From: Fictibacillus phosphorivorans | GTDB taxonomy: Bacteria > Bacillota > Bacilli > Bacillales > Fictibacillaceae | Direction: 5' to 3' | Assembly: GCF_007673525.1 (NCBI RefSeq) | Contig: NZ_VDZU01000002.1 | Coordinates: 156,175 to 220,174, forward strand | Length of the DNA stretch: 64,000 nucleotides | Shown here: positions 52,364 to 61,365 of the stretch, in pieces | Numbering within the stretch: position 1 is the first letter of the stretch | Layout: each line of letters begins with the position of its first letter | The notes under the pieces: model-generated | Database searches by the model: none | The model's input: the letters and a program-made list of their open reading frames with translations, nothing else | Told to the model about the DNA's origin: nothing | Made by a program: the position numbers and the translations under genes

Positions 52364-53149
52364 TTAAATTTTCATTTCCCAACGTTCTTTCTCCGTTTTC
52401 TTTAACTGTTCCTCTACTTCCTGTGGATGAACAGTGCGGAAGTAATGTTCTTCGGCCGGGATGATTTCAATCATTCTCTCGATCATGTCCTCTGGATCAT
52501 ATTGATTCTTCAGTTGCTCTTCTTGCTTCTTCATATCTTCCTTTCTTGTAAAGTTCTTTTCGGGATCATACCATTTGTATTTTTCTTCTGCACTTCGATC
52601 ATTGAATCCAGTTGCATATGCGCCTGGATTGATTGTTGCGACTTTTACACCAAACTCTTGAAGTTCTGCCTGCATCGTTTGAGCAATTCCTTCAATCGCA
52701 TGCTTTGTTGCCGTATACGGTCCAACATACGGTGTTGCTGATATACCTGCCATAGAACTCAAAAAGATAATTTTTCCGCTTCGCTTTTTGACGAATTTTT
52801 TCGCTGCAAGCTGAACGGATTCTAGCGTAGCAAATACGTTTACCTCAAATAAAGCACGAACGCGGTCCATTGGAACTTCAGCTAATGGCCCACCTTCATT
52901 GATCGCTGCATTGGCTACAAATATGTCAAAGTCATACTTTTCTATTTGTTCTAGATCTCGTTCATTTGTAATATCAAGTTTGAACACCTCTATATCAAGA
53001 CCTAGATTATTTGATTCTTCTAAAAGAGCTGTTTTTTGTGAAGTCGTTTCAGTTGTGGCGATAATGGCATGTCCTTTTTTAGCGAGTCCGATAGCTGCAC
53101 CTTTTCCTAATCCACTTCCTGCACCTGTTATAAAAATCGTTTTGCTCAT
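52364..53149 (-). CDS. Short-chain dehydrogenase/reductase
   Basis: A 261-residue SDR: cofactor motif TGAGSGLGKG (about 8-17), NAAINEG (about 81-87) and catalytic Ser-Tyr-Lys set in SSMAGISATPYVGPYTATKHAIEG (Tyr about 150, Lys 154). The C-terminus carries an unusually acidic, long tail. ATG 53149 follows AGGAGG. Substrate unknown. Confidence 0.85.
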   Translation of the reverse strand: MSKTIFITGAGSGLGKGAAIGLAKKGHAIIATTETTSQKTALLEESNNLGLDIEVFKLDITNERDLEQIEKYDFDIFVANAAINEGGPLAEVPMDRVRALFEVNVFATLESVQLAAKKFVKKRSGKIIFLSSMAGISATPYVGPYTATKHAIEGIAQTMQAELQEFGVKVATINPGAYATGFNDRSAEEKYKWYDPEKNFTRKEDMKKQEEQLKNQYDPEDMIERMIEIIPAEEHYFRTVHPQEVEEQLKKTEKERWEMKI

Positions 53150-53230
53150 TAAATCTGCCTCCTAGTTGAATGTCTACTCTTATGTCTTCCCATACCTGTT
53201 GAAAGTAAACTTTGTTGTGTTCACAAACAA

Positions 53231-53257
53231 AAAAAGCAGGATCAGCTCCTGCTTTTT
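53231..53257. terminator. Terminator of the OYE-type gene
   Basis: Perfect stem AAAAAGCAGGA / TCCTGCTTTTT (53231-53241, 53247-53257), in the gap between the SDR and OYE genes; A/T runs on both sides. Confidence 0.85.
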
Positions 53258-53268
53258 CTTATCTTTTA

Positions 53269-54390
53269 TTAAACCCCTGGAAACCATCCTGGTGCGTTCA
53301 AGACTGCGTTCCACAACGGATCTGGTACTACAAGTTCATCTTGCTTTGATTTATCAAGTTTCGTTACGATTTCAGACTCTTTGCCTTGTTCGATCTTTTG
53401 TACCCAGTCTGGATCAATGATCAGTTCACGCCCTAAAGCAATGAATGGCACTCCTGTTTCTAAAGCTTTGATCGCATCATCTGCTGTATAGATGGATCCT
53501 ACTCCCATAACAGGTACACGATCGCCTACTCTTTCGTTAATAATCTCAATGCGTGAACGTGTATCTTCAACTCCTCGTCTAGGTTCAGACCAGAAATCCA
53601 TTACCGAAACGTGAAGATAATCTAATTTCTTTGCACTAAGAGCATCAACAAGCGCTAACGTATCAGCCATCGTAATTCCTGGTGTTTCAGGTTCTTCTGG
53701 TGAAAAGCGGTAGCCTACGATGAATGAGTCATCTGCATATTCAGCTACTGCTTTTTTCACTGAATCTACAACAGCTAAAGGAAACGCCATACGTTTCTCT
53801 AACGAGCCGCCCCATTGATCTTCACGGCGATTCGCGTGTGGAGAAAAGAACTGCTGAATCAGATAGCCGTTCGCACCGTGGATCTCAACACCGTCATAAC
53901 CTGCTTCAATCGCACGTCTTGTTGTTTCACCAAAATCACGAATGATAGAAGATACTTCTTCTGAAGTCAGTTCGCGTGGCACAGGTTTCCCCTCACCTGA
54001 AGGGATATTGCTCGCACTCACAACATCTCCGTTAGGAACAAGTTCAGGTGGCACTTCACGACCACCATGGAAAATTTGCAGAATTGCTTTTGATCCTTTT
54101 GCTTTTATGGCAGAAGCTAAGTCGCGAAGACTTGGAATCATGTCATCCGTATCTCCAGCGAACTCTCCTGGGAATCCTTTGCCGTTAGCTGTCACATTCG
54201 TACAAGCTGTAATAACCATCCCAACACCATCAGAACGGCGCTCGTAGTAGCGAATTTCTTCATCTGTTACAGTTCCGTCTTCGTTTGAAGAAAAGTTTGT
54301 CATCGGTGCCATAACAACACGGTTCTTAAGTTCAACACCGTTTTTAAAACGATAAGATTCAAACAATGGTGCATACTTTTTATTCATCAT
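53269..54390 (-). CDS. Old-yellow-enzyme-type NADH-dependent flavin oxidoreductase
   Basis: A 373-residue TIM-barrel FMN enzyme of the OYE/NemA family: VVMAPMTNF near the N-terminus, AGYDGVEIHGANGYLIQQFFSPHANRREDQWGGSLEKRM (active-site region with the His-Asn/His pair) and GVPFIALGRELI near the C-terminus. Resembles Bacillus YqiG. It reduces activated alkenes or nitro compounds with NAD(P)H. ATG 54390 has GAGGTGG upstream. Confidence 0.88.
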   Translation of the reverse strand: MMNKKYAPLFESYRFKNGVELKNRVVMAPMTNFSSNEDGTVTDEEIRYYERRSDGVGMVITACTNVTANGKGFPGEFAGDTDDMIPSLRDLASAIKAKGSKAILQIFHGGREVPPELVPNGDVVSASNIPSGEGKPVPRELTSEEVSSIIRDFGETTRRAIEAGYDGVEIHGANGYLIQQFFSPHANRREDQWGGSLEKRMAFPLAVVDSVKKAVAEYADDSFIVGYRFSPEEPETPGITMADTLALVDALSAKKLDYLHVSVMDFWSEPRRGVEDTRSRIEIINERVGDRVPVMGVGSIYTADDAIKALETGVPFIALGRELIIDPDWVQKIEQGKESEIVTKLDKSKQDELVVPDPLWNAVLNAPGWFPGV

Positions 54391-54469
54391 ATTTGTCTTC
54401 CACCTCTTATTTTTATTGGGCTCTTCAAGTCGTTTTTGCTTTTATCTTTTTTTCATTACTTGCATGAAA

Positions 54470-54598
54470 GTTGATTGAAGTGCAAGATGCGAGACTCCTG
54501 GGGGATTAGCGGGACAGGTGAGACTCTTAACAGCGCAGAGCGCTAAGAGGCTCACCGCACTCCCCCCGGAAAGCGAGCATTCTGGAACGGAAATCAAC
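54470..54598 (-). repeat. MITE-like interspersed repeat, copy 2 (129 bp)
   Basis: Left end GTTGATTGAAGTGCAAGATGCGAG and right end GGAACGGAAATCAAC are partial inverted repeats. Read on the minus strand, TTTCCGTTCCAGAATGCTCGC matches TTTCCGCTCCAGGTTGCTCGC of copy 1, and CGGTGAGCCTC and AGGAGTCTC also recur. Copy 1 lies on the opposite strand. It occupies most of the 404 bp gap between OYE and TspO genes; the rest shows no gene. Confidence 0.75.
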
Positions 54599-54794
54599 CA
54601 CATACATTACTATCATTGAAATAGCCCGAATTATAACTTTCTTTTTTAAAGTAACTATTATAATAATACCCTCAGTTTCCAAATGCAAAAAATACGCTTC
54701 TGGTTTTAAGAATAATTTAAAAAGGGAACAGTATAATTCTAAGAAATATAGACAATTGCTTACACGATTCCCACTACAACCCAGGAGGTAAATC

Positions 54795-55253
54795 ATGAAA
54801 AAATCCAGTATAGTCGTCTTTGTCATTATCTTTGCCCTGTTCTATGTTTCCAGTTTTCTATTTCCGGTTGATCGCGAGTGGTATGATGCACTGAACAAGC
54901 CATCATGGACTCCGTCAGGACAAACAATCGGTATTATATGGGCTGTTTTGTTCTTTTTAATCGCTCTATCCGCAACTCTTATCTACAATCAATATGGTTT
55001 TAAACCCATTGGCTTTTGGATTCTATTTGCGATCAACTATGTATTCAATCAAGCTTTCGGTTATTTTCAGTTTACACAAAAAGATTTATTCGCAGCGAGC
55101 ATCGATGCTCTATTGATTGCGGTGACGACTTTACTTTTAGTCATCTATGCCGGTCGTTTAAGAAAAGTTTCTGGATGGTTGCTTATTCCTTATCTTCTCT
55201 GGAGCTCATTTGCTACCTATTTATCATGGACCATCTATAGCATGAATGCATAA
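54795..55253 (+). CDS. tspO: TspO/MBR-family protein
   Basis: A 152-residue protein with five membrane segments and the TspO pattern: WYDALNKPSWTPSGQTIGIIWAVLFFLIALSATLIY at the start and YLLWSSFATYLSWTIYSMN at the end, with the tryptophan-rich sites of the translocator-protein family. TspO binds tetrapyrroles such as porphyrins and may act in stress response. ATG 54795 has AGGAGG upstream. It is a single gene. Confidence 0.9.
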   Translation: MKKSSIVVFVIIFALFYVSSFLFPVDREWYDALNKPSWTPSGQTIGIIWAVLFFLIALSATLIYNQYGFKPIGFWILFAINYVFNQAFGYFQFTQKDLFAASIDALLIAVTTLLLVIYAGRLRKVSGWLLIPYLLWSSFATYLSWTIYSMNA

Positions 55254-55259
55254 GCAATT

Positions 55260-55296
55260 AGAGATCTAGCCTTTTAGAAAAGGCTAGATCTCTTTA
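55260..55296. terminator. Bidirectional terminator
   Basis: Perfect 16 bp stem (AGAGATCTAGCCTTTT / AAAAGGCTAGATCTCT, 55260-55275, 55278-55293) between convergent tspO and the FG-GAP-like gene. Confidence 0.92.
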
Positions 55297-56010
55297 TTAC
55301 GTTCCAGAAATCGCTACGTATTGATTCTGAAGAACAAATTGATTATTCTCCAATCCAAGCGTGTTTACCACGTACCCTAGAGCATCTGCGTTATATAAGC
55401 CTGCAATCTTTTGATAAGCGGAAAGTTCGTAAATTCCATTGGAATCAAAATCGATTGGATAGAGACCACTTAATGGATTCACAAAGCCGGTAATTGGTTT
55501 CTTCAGCTTTCCGTTCACATCATATATTTCATTTAAATACTCTTTGTCTCGTTTTGATAGATCAATGATATACGTTTTTTTATTACGTTTACTAACAACT
55601 CGAACTTTGTAGTTATTCTCATAGATCACATCATATTCATAAGCAGCATTGTAAGCGTTGAAATTAAACATCTCTTGCGGTGTATTCCCTACAAACGAAT
55701 ACACATAATGATACATGAATCCTCCGCTGCCACCAGAATTGATGCTGACCAACACGTCTGAAACACCGTTACCTGTAAAATCTCCTAAAAACAAAGCGGG
55801 GTTGTATCCAGCATTGTCAGAAAGAGGTACTCTTGTCTGAGCACCTGTTCTTCCGTTTTTTACAAAAAGCGTAATGTTCTCAATGAATGTGCTGTCCTGA
55901 CTCTTCGTACCTGTTAGATATACATCGTCTGGTACACGATCTCCAGTCACATCTCCCTTAGCGAACGCAACAACACTCGGAGTTACTCTATAATTGTAAT
56001 GGTTATACAT
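55297..56010 (-). CDS. FG-GAP/VCBS-like repeat protein, unsecreted
   Basis: A 237-residue protein with three integrin-like calcium motifs: KGDVTGDRVPDDVYLTG (about 18-34), LGDFTGNGVSDVLVSI (about 74-89) and IDFDSNGIYELSAY (about 187-200), spaced as beta-propeller blades of the FG-GAP/VCBS family. It has no signal peptide. A spore-coat or cytosolic role is possible but unshown. ATG 56010 has AAGGAG upstream. It is a single gene. Confidence 0.75.
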   Translation of the reverse strand: MYNHYNYRVTPSVVAFAKGDVTGDRVPDDVYLTGTKSQDSTFIENITLFVKNGRTGAQTRVPLSDNAGYNPALFLGDFTGNGVSDVLVSINSGGSGGFMYHYVYSFVGNTPQEMFNFNAYNAAYEYDVIYENNYKVRVVSKRNKKTYIIDLSKRDKEYLNEIYDVNGKLKKPITGFVNPLSGLYPIDFDSNGIYELSAYQKIAGLYNADALGYVVNTLGLENNQFVLQNQYVAISGT

Positions 56011-56091
56011 AACATGCTCCTTGTTAAATACAGTTTTACTACCATGTTATGGGCACTAAACGGGATTGACACAATCATTTATCTAACAAAA

Positions 56092-56126
56092 AAAGCCCCG
56101 TATTACAATGGAATAACTCCATTGTT
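56092..56126 (-). terminator. Terminator of the xylF-type gene
   Basis: Stem ACAATGGA / TCCATTGT (56106-56113, 56118-56125); on the minus strand AATACGGGGCTTTTTTT follows. Confidence 0.65.
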
Positions 56127-56140
56127 TCACGAAGACTGGT

Positions 56141-57232
56141 TTATTGCTTATTCTGATAAACATCACTCTTAGAATGGAATCCATCTTTAATAATTGTTTC
56201 TTCGAGATTCTCTTTATCAACCGCGATGGGAGATAACAAAACAGAAGGAACCTCCATTTTACCGTTGTTTATCTTTCGTTCTGTTTTTATCGTTTCCCCT
56301 TTTGCCATCTTCACTGCCAATTCTGCTGCTTTTTCTGATAATGCCTGAATCGGTTTATACACCGTCATCACTTGCGTTCCTTGTACGATCCGCTGCACGC
56401 CAGCAAGCTCCGCATCTTGTCCTGAGACCGGAACTTTCCCAGCGAGACCTTGTGCTTCAAGGGCTTGTATGACACCACCCGCAGTAGCATCATTCGCTGC
56501 GATCACCGCATGAATTTCATTGTTGTTCGCTTTCAGTGCCGATTCCATATTTATTAACGCATTAGCAGGCGTCCAGTCTTTGGACCATTGATCGTATACG
56601 ACCGTGATAACCCCTTTATCAATTAATGGCTGCAGAACTCGGAACACACCTTTTTTAAACAGATGAGCATTGTTATCCGTTTCGGCTCCCCCTATATACA
56701 CGTACTTTCCATTCGGAACAAGCTTGGTTATTGCTCGGGCTTGTAGCTCGCCTACCTTTTCGTTGTCAAAAGATACGTACATGTCGAGGTCAGCATTTTT
56801 GATTAATCGGTCGTATGCCATCACTTTAATGCCTGCTGAGTGTGCTTTCCTGACGATCGCCGCCATAGCTTCAGCGTTATGAGGAACAACGACAAGAAGG
56901 TCGACCTCGTTCTGAATGAGCGTTTCAGCTTGTGCAATCTGCAAAGAGTCATCACCGTTAGCAGCGAGAATCTCTACCTCTGCTCCTAGATTCTCTACGG
57001 CTTTCTTGAAGAGCTCTTTGTCTTTAAGCCAACGTTCTTCTAATAACGTATCCATGGAAAAGCCAATCTTAATCTTTTCCTCGTTTACTGACGCGCTGCC
57101 TACTTTTTCACTTTTAGAAGGAATCGCTTTCCCAAGTGTCTCTTTACTCGTACTGTCTTTGTCGCATCCGGAAACAAATATAAAAGCTACGAATAACAGG
57201 ACGAGGCATAAACCATTTAAGAATCTTCTCAT
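56141..57232 (-). CDS. xylF: XylF-like sugar-binding lipoprotein
   Basis: A 363-residue lipoprotein with lipobox IFVSGC (Cys23) and the XylF-type periplasmic-binding fold: KIGFSMDTLLEERWLKD, LVVVPHNAEAM and VSGQDAELAGVQRIVQGTQVMTVYKPIQ, typical of D-xylose binding proteins. It donates sugar to the XylGH permease/ATPase. ATG 57232 has AAAGGAG upstream; an ATG at 57361 lies inside the response-regulator gene. It is read 23 bases after that gene and may be co-transcribed with the sensing genes. Confidence 0.88.
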   Translation of the reverse strand: MRRFLNGLCLVLLFVAFIFVSGCDKDSTSKETLGKAIPSKSEKVGSASVNEEKIKIGFSMDTLLEERWLKDKELFKKAVENLGAEVEILAANGDDSLQIAQAETLIQNEVDLLVVVPHNAEAMAAIVRKAHSAGIKVMAYDRLIKNADLDMYVSFDNEKVGELQARAITKLVPNGKYVYIGGAETDNNAHLFKKGVFRVLQPLIDKGVITVVYDQWSKDWTPANALINMESALKANNNEIHAVIAANDATAGGVIQALEAQGLAGKVPVSGQDAELAGVQRIVQGTQVMTVYKPIQALSEKAAELAVKMAKGETIKTERKINNGKMEVPSVLLSPIAVDKENLEETIIKDGFHSKSDVYQNKQ

Positions 57233-57254
57233 GAATGATGCTCCTTTACGGCCT

Positions 57255-58775
57255 TCATCCTTTTTTCCCAAGAACAGTCCTGCGATATTCTGTAGGTGAA
57301 AGCGTAACCATTTTTTTGAACACTTTGCTGAAATAGTTAGGTTCATGATAACCGACCTCAAACGTGATTTCTTTTAAGCTTTTTTCTGGATCTGCCATCA
57401 GTTTCTTCGCCTTATCGATTCTGCATTCTGTCAGAAAATCAATATAGTTGATTCCCAGCTTTTCTTTAAACATCTTACTAATATAGATCGGACTCAAACC
57501 TACTTTTCTTCCTAACGCCTCAAGAGAGATGTCTTCATGAGAATGCTTTACGATATATTGTTTAATCTGATGAATCGTATCGGCTTCAAGCTGTTCATAA
57601 TGTTCTTCGTATGAAATCCGCATCTGTTTGAATAGATGTTCAGATTCAGAACGAAGCTGACGGTAGTCTTGAGATTGATATGAAAAGAAAGGTGTTTCAG
57701 TCTCCATTCCCATTTCGTTCATCACTCTCGCAGCCACCCAGAGCAGTTCAAGAACACGCTGCTGTGTTTGGAGCAGATCTGTCCCTTCGTTCTCGCAACG
57801 TTGGATGAGACTCAATACATTTTTAAGAACTTCATCCCACTTTCCTAACCTGATCTCATCTAAAAACTGTTTTTCTCGCTTTTTGGATTGAGGTCTGTCC
57901 TCTGTACTCCCAAGCATCGGAACATCATGATAAAAGCGATATTTAACAGGCAAGGAGGAATCCATCGTGGCAATAAGTGATTCTTGATAGGACTGCCGAA
58001 CTTGATCTAAAGAATGACACACATTTCCGATTCCTATAAACCATCCATCATCAGTCTTTGCTTTTCTCAGTGAGAGAATATCTTTTGCGAGAAAAATCGC
58101 TTGAGAACGAAACGAAGAACCAGGTTTACGAAAGACGATAATAGGAAGCTGACGGCCATACAAGGCACCAACCCACCCACTCGCTGATTTCCTGACCTTT
58201 TCTTTGATCAACGAATAAAGGTTTTCTTCACCTTGTGGAAGTAGAATACTCATCACAAATGGTTCATGAGTAGAAGAGATGTCGAGCATATCAACAAGCA
58301 TATCCAAATGGACATCATGTACATGATCGAACAACAGCTGCGTGACAACATCTGTTTCCACGAGCGGTAACGTACTTTCCAAAACCTTGTGAGATCTGCG
58401 CTCTTCTGCAATTTCCATTAAGACTTTCCCGACCGTCTCTTCAATCTCACTCACTCTGCTAGGTTTTAATAAATAATCCTTCACTCCTAATTTGATCGCC
58501 TGACGTGCATAATCAAACATATCAAAAGCTGTAATCATCACAAACTTAATAAAAGGATTCGTAGATGTAATTTGCTGTATCGCTTCTAGTCCATTCATCC
58601 CTGGCATCTGAATATCCATCATCACTAAGTCAGGCTTTACTTCCGCCGCAACTTGAACTGCGACTTTTCCATTCTTCGCTTGATAAATCTCGAGATTAGG
58701 AAATGCCTTCTGCAGAATAACTTGGAGCCCTTCTCTTTCAATCTGCTCGTCATCAACGATCAAGAGTTTGAGCAT
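57255..58775 (-). CDS. YesN-like response regulator with AraC output domain
   Basis: A 506-residue regulator. The receiver domain has Asp54 in MDIQMPGMNG and DYLLKPS at about 100-107. A central region of unknown fold follows and the AraC-type double HTH is near 405-506 (GLSPIYISKMFKEKLGINYIDFLTECRIDKAKKLM and SLKEITFEVGYHEPNYFSKVFKKMV). ATG 58775 (AGGGGG upstream) is favoured over TTG 58784. It overlaps the kinase gene by 23 bases. It probably activates the xyl genes. Confidence 0.88.
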   Translation of the reverse strand: MLKLLIVDDEQIEREGLQVILQKAFPNLEIYQAKNGKVAVQVAAEVKPDLVMMDIQMPGMNGLEAIQQITSTNPFIKFVMITAFDMFDYARQAIKLGVKDYLLKPSRVSEIEETVGKVLMEIAEERRSHKVLESTLPLVETDVVTQLLFDHVHDVHLDMLVDMLDISSTHEPFVMSILLPQGEENLYSLIKEKVRKSASGWVGALYGRQLPIIVFRKPGSSFRSQAIFLAKDILSLRKAKTDDGWFIGIGNVCHSLDQVRQSYQESLIATMDSSLPVKYRFYHDVPMLGSTEDRPQSKKREKQFLDEIRLGKWDEVLKNVLSLIQRCENEGTDLLQTQQRVLELLWVAARVMNEMGMETETPFFSYQSQDYRQLRSESEHLFKQMRISYEEHYEQLEADTIHQIKQYIVKHSHEDISLEALGRKVGLSPIYISKMFKEKLGINYIDFLTECRIDKAKKLMADPEKSLKEITFEVGYHEPNYFSKVFKKMVTLSPTEYRRTVLGKKG

Positions 58776-60216
58776 GCTGTTCAATCCCCCTCGTCTTAGG
58801 AATTCTTATTACCACCGTCGTACCCACACCGATATCACTTTGAATATCCATCACGTTTTCAAGACCATAAAAAAGTCGAAGTCGCTTCACAACATTCGTA
58901 AACCCAATACCTGTTGAAGCACTGTTTGTCTCAACAAGTTCTCCGTCTAAAATCTGTAACCTGATATTCTCAGGTATTCCAGGTCCGTCGTCTTCCACTT
59001 CGATTCTCACCATGTTATCGTCATCTTTAATGCGAAGCCAGATCTGTCCGCCATCTTCTCTTGGCTCAACCGCATAGATCACGGCGTTCTCAATAATCGG
59101 TTGCAGAGTTAAGCCAGGAATCTGAACTTCTAAACAGGACTGATCGATTTCTAGGTGCAACGTCAGCCGATCAGTAAACCTTGCTTTTTGAATGTTCATA
59201 TATTGCTGAATCACCATCACTTCATCTTGAAGCGTAACGGATTTGTCTAACCACTTTAAGTTGTATCTTAAAAGACCAGCCACACTTACAAGTAGATCAC
59301 TCGTTTCTTTTGATCCTTCTAAATAAGCCTTTTTCGATAGGGTATTAAGCGTATTAAATAAAAAGTGCGGGTTGATCTGGCTTTGCAGATTCTTAAGCTG
59401 ACTCTCTTGCAACAGAAGCTTGCTTTGCTGAAGTTCATGCTCCAGCTGCGCCTTCTGCTGTATCTCCTGAAACAAATTATTGATATTGATGCGCATTCGG
59501 TTAAAGGTTTGAGCAAGAAATGAGATCTCATCATTTGAATCAACTTTGATCTCTTTGTCAAACTTTCCTGCAGATAGCTCGTTCGCGGCACGTGTTAACT
59601 GTTGCACCGGTCTTGTGATACTTAAGCTAAACCAATACGTAATCACGAGTAACAGCAGTGTAATCAGAAGCATCAGCCAGATGCCTAGTTTCTTAAATTC
59701 ACCAGACTGATCAATAATGCCTCGATAAAAAACGTCGTAAGTCTTCAGCTCTGTGTCGATCAACGTAAGCGTCATTTCTGATATATATTTGGAAAGACGC
59801 GTCGCTTCTGTAAATTCTTTGTTTGAGGTCTCGGTGTCAGATTCCGCATAGAACATCAGAGAACGATCTGTTGTTTCAATTAAACTATCAATAAGATTCA
59901 TATAATTCATGAGTGCAAATTCATTTTCTGAGTTTCTTAGTTTTCCGATTTCCAATTTTGCCATGTTAAGTTTATCTTTGCTTTTATCAAGGTTATCCAT
60001 ATGGTTCTCTGATGGTTCAAGCAAGTAGTTATTAAGGTCTGTGACCATTTTTTGACTCGTGCTCGTCACTTCATTCATGCTTAAATAACGTTGTAAGATG
60101 TCATTGTATTGATTTTGCGTTTTCTGATTATAGTATGTAAGCGCTATCCAAATAATGGCCATGATGATCAGAACGACTGATGCAAGCATCCATATTTTTT
60201 TCTGTATTCTGTTCAT
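58753..60216 (-). CDS. LytS/YesM-type sensor histidine kinase
   Basis: A 487-residue kinase: membrane segments about 10-30 and 178-198, extracytosolic segment between, HAMP (about 200-252), His-kinase region with QINPHFLFNTLNTLSKKA (phospho-His about 290) and HATPase_c (about 350-475, with GIPENIRLQILDG and GIGFTNVVKRL). It overlaps the sensing-protein stop codon (ATGA) and the regulator, forming one unit. In the XylFII-LytS systems of Clostridium the same three-part layout senses extracellular D-xylose. Confidence 0.9.
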   Translation of the reverse strand: MNRIQKKIWMLASVVLIIMAIIWIALTYYNQKTQNQYNDILQRYLSMNEVTSTSQKMVTDLNNYLLEPSENHMDNLDKSKDKLNMAKLEIGKLRNSENEFALMNYMNLIDSLIETTDRSLMFYAESDTETSNKEFTEATRLSKYISEMTLTLIDTELKTYDVFYRGIIDQSGEFKKLGIWLMLLITLLLLVITYWFSLSITRPVQQLTRAANELSAGKFDKEIKVDSNDEISFLAQTFNRMRININNLFQEIQQKAQLEHELQQSKLLLQESQLKNLQSQINPHFLFNTLNTLSKKAYLEGSKETSDLLVSVAGLLRYNLKWLDKSVTLQDEVMVIQQYMNIQKARFTDRLTLHLEIDQSCLEVQIPGLTLQPIIENAVIYAVEPREDGGQIWLRIKDDDNMVRIEVEDDGPGIPENIRLQILDGELVETNSASTGIGFTNVVKRLRLFYGLENVMDIQSDIGVGTTVVIRIPKTRGIEQHAQTLDR

Positions 60217-61190
60217 CTCTCGTCCATCGCCTTTATCATTCGAATTTCACTAGAATAACCATCCGCATCAAGAGGAACGGTTTCGTTCTTTAACCATTGC
60301 ATCAAAACATCTACGCTTTTTCTTCCCATCATCTCAGGTGACTGCTCAATCACACCATCTAACTTTTTTTGGTTAAGCAAGGTCATCGATTCAGATCCAT
60401 CATCAAAAGAATAAATAAAATAGGGCTCTACCTGTCCGCGTCTACCAATCTCCTGAATCATAGCTCCTGCCGTATTAGCGTTCACGGCAATAAATCCATC
60501 CGCATCGGGATACTGATTCAAAAGATCTCTTGTTTTTGCGATAACTTGCTCTCTCGTCTCAGGTGTTTCTGCATAAATCGACTTTATGTTCGGAAAGCTT
60601 TGAAGCACTTCTTTAATGCCTGAAAGCCGTTGCTCTTGATAGTGCTCTTTCTGACTATCACTTAATAAAATGACTTGCCCTTCTTGTCCCATGTCAGACA
60701 ACATGAGTTTTGCAATCATCATTCCTGCTAAGTGCTGATTTGAACCAACGTATGTTTTTCGGAGGCTCTCTGCTTTAGGCACGTCATTTCCAACCGTAAT
60801 AATAGGAATTCCATAAAACGCCGCTTTCACTTTCGTCAACTCTTTAAAACGATCTGTATCAAGTCCTTGCACGATGATGCCATCTACTTTTGACTGAATA
60901 GCAACCTCGAGCTTCTTCAGAAAATCATCCTGGTTCTTGCCGTAGCTTCCCCAGACTTCAAGGCTTGCTCCACTTTTTTGAGCTTGTTGTTCCGCACCTT
61001 TTCCAACCTTGTCCCAAAAAGGGGTATCCAATTCTTGCGTGATAAGAACAATACGAAAAGAATCTTCTTTCTGAGTAGACGCTGCAGGCAGTTTCCAATC
61101 AGACTGAAACGCTTTTTGAGCTGTAATAAACGTTAAATAACTTAGGAAGATACATATAAAAATCAGAAAGATTAATCCAGCTTTGCGCAA
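60213..61190 (-). CDS. XylFII-like sugar-sensing binding protein
   Basis: A 325-residue protein of the sugar-binding (periplasmic-binding) family. It has an uncleaved-looking N-terminal membrane segment (about 4-24), no lipobox Cys, and DSFRIVLITQELDTPFWDKVGKGAEQQAQK at the start of the binding domain. The lack of lipidation and coupling to the kinase (ATGA) fit a membrane-anchored sensor, as XylFII. Start is TTG 61190 with AAAGGGGA upstream. Its ligand is probably D-xylose, by neighbours only. Confidence 0.85.
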   Translation of the reverse strand: MRKAGLIFLIFICIFLSYLTFITAQKAFQSDWKLPAASTQKEDSFRIVLITQELDTPFWDKVGKGAEQQAQKSGASLEVWGSYGKNQDDFLKKLEVAIQSKVDGIIVQGLDTDRFKELTKVKAAFYGIPIITVGNDVPKAESLRKTYVGSNQHLAGMMIAKLMLSDMGQEGQVILLSDSQKEHYQEQRLSGIKEVLQSFPNIKSIYAETPETREQVIAKTRDLLNQYPDADGFIAVNANTAGAMIQEIGRRGQVEPYFIYSFDDGSESMTLLNQKKLDGVIEQSPEMMGRKSVDVLMQWLKNETVPLDADGYSSEIRMIKAMDER

Positions 61191-61302
61191 GTGAAGTATC
61201 CCCTTTTTCCGAATATTTACTAATCATATTTTATCATAAGAAATGTGATACACACGCTTACTCCGTTACCAATTATAGGGACTAAACTGTTGTTTAGAGT
61301 TA

Positions 61303-61343
61303 AAAAAGTGAAGACATCTTCGAGCATGATGTCTCCACTTTTT
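61303..61343 (-). terminator. Terminator behind xylH
   Basis: A 16 bp stem with one mismatch (AAAAAGTGAAGACATC / GATGTCTCCACTTTTT; 61303-61318, 61328-61343) between xylH and the XylFII-like gene, indicating separate transcription units. Confidence 0.85.
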
Positions 61344-61365
61344 ACCAAACCTAATTACGAGTTAG

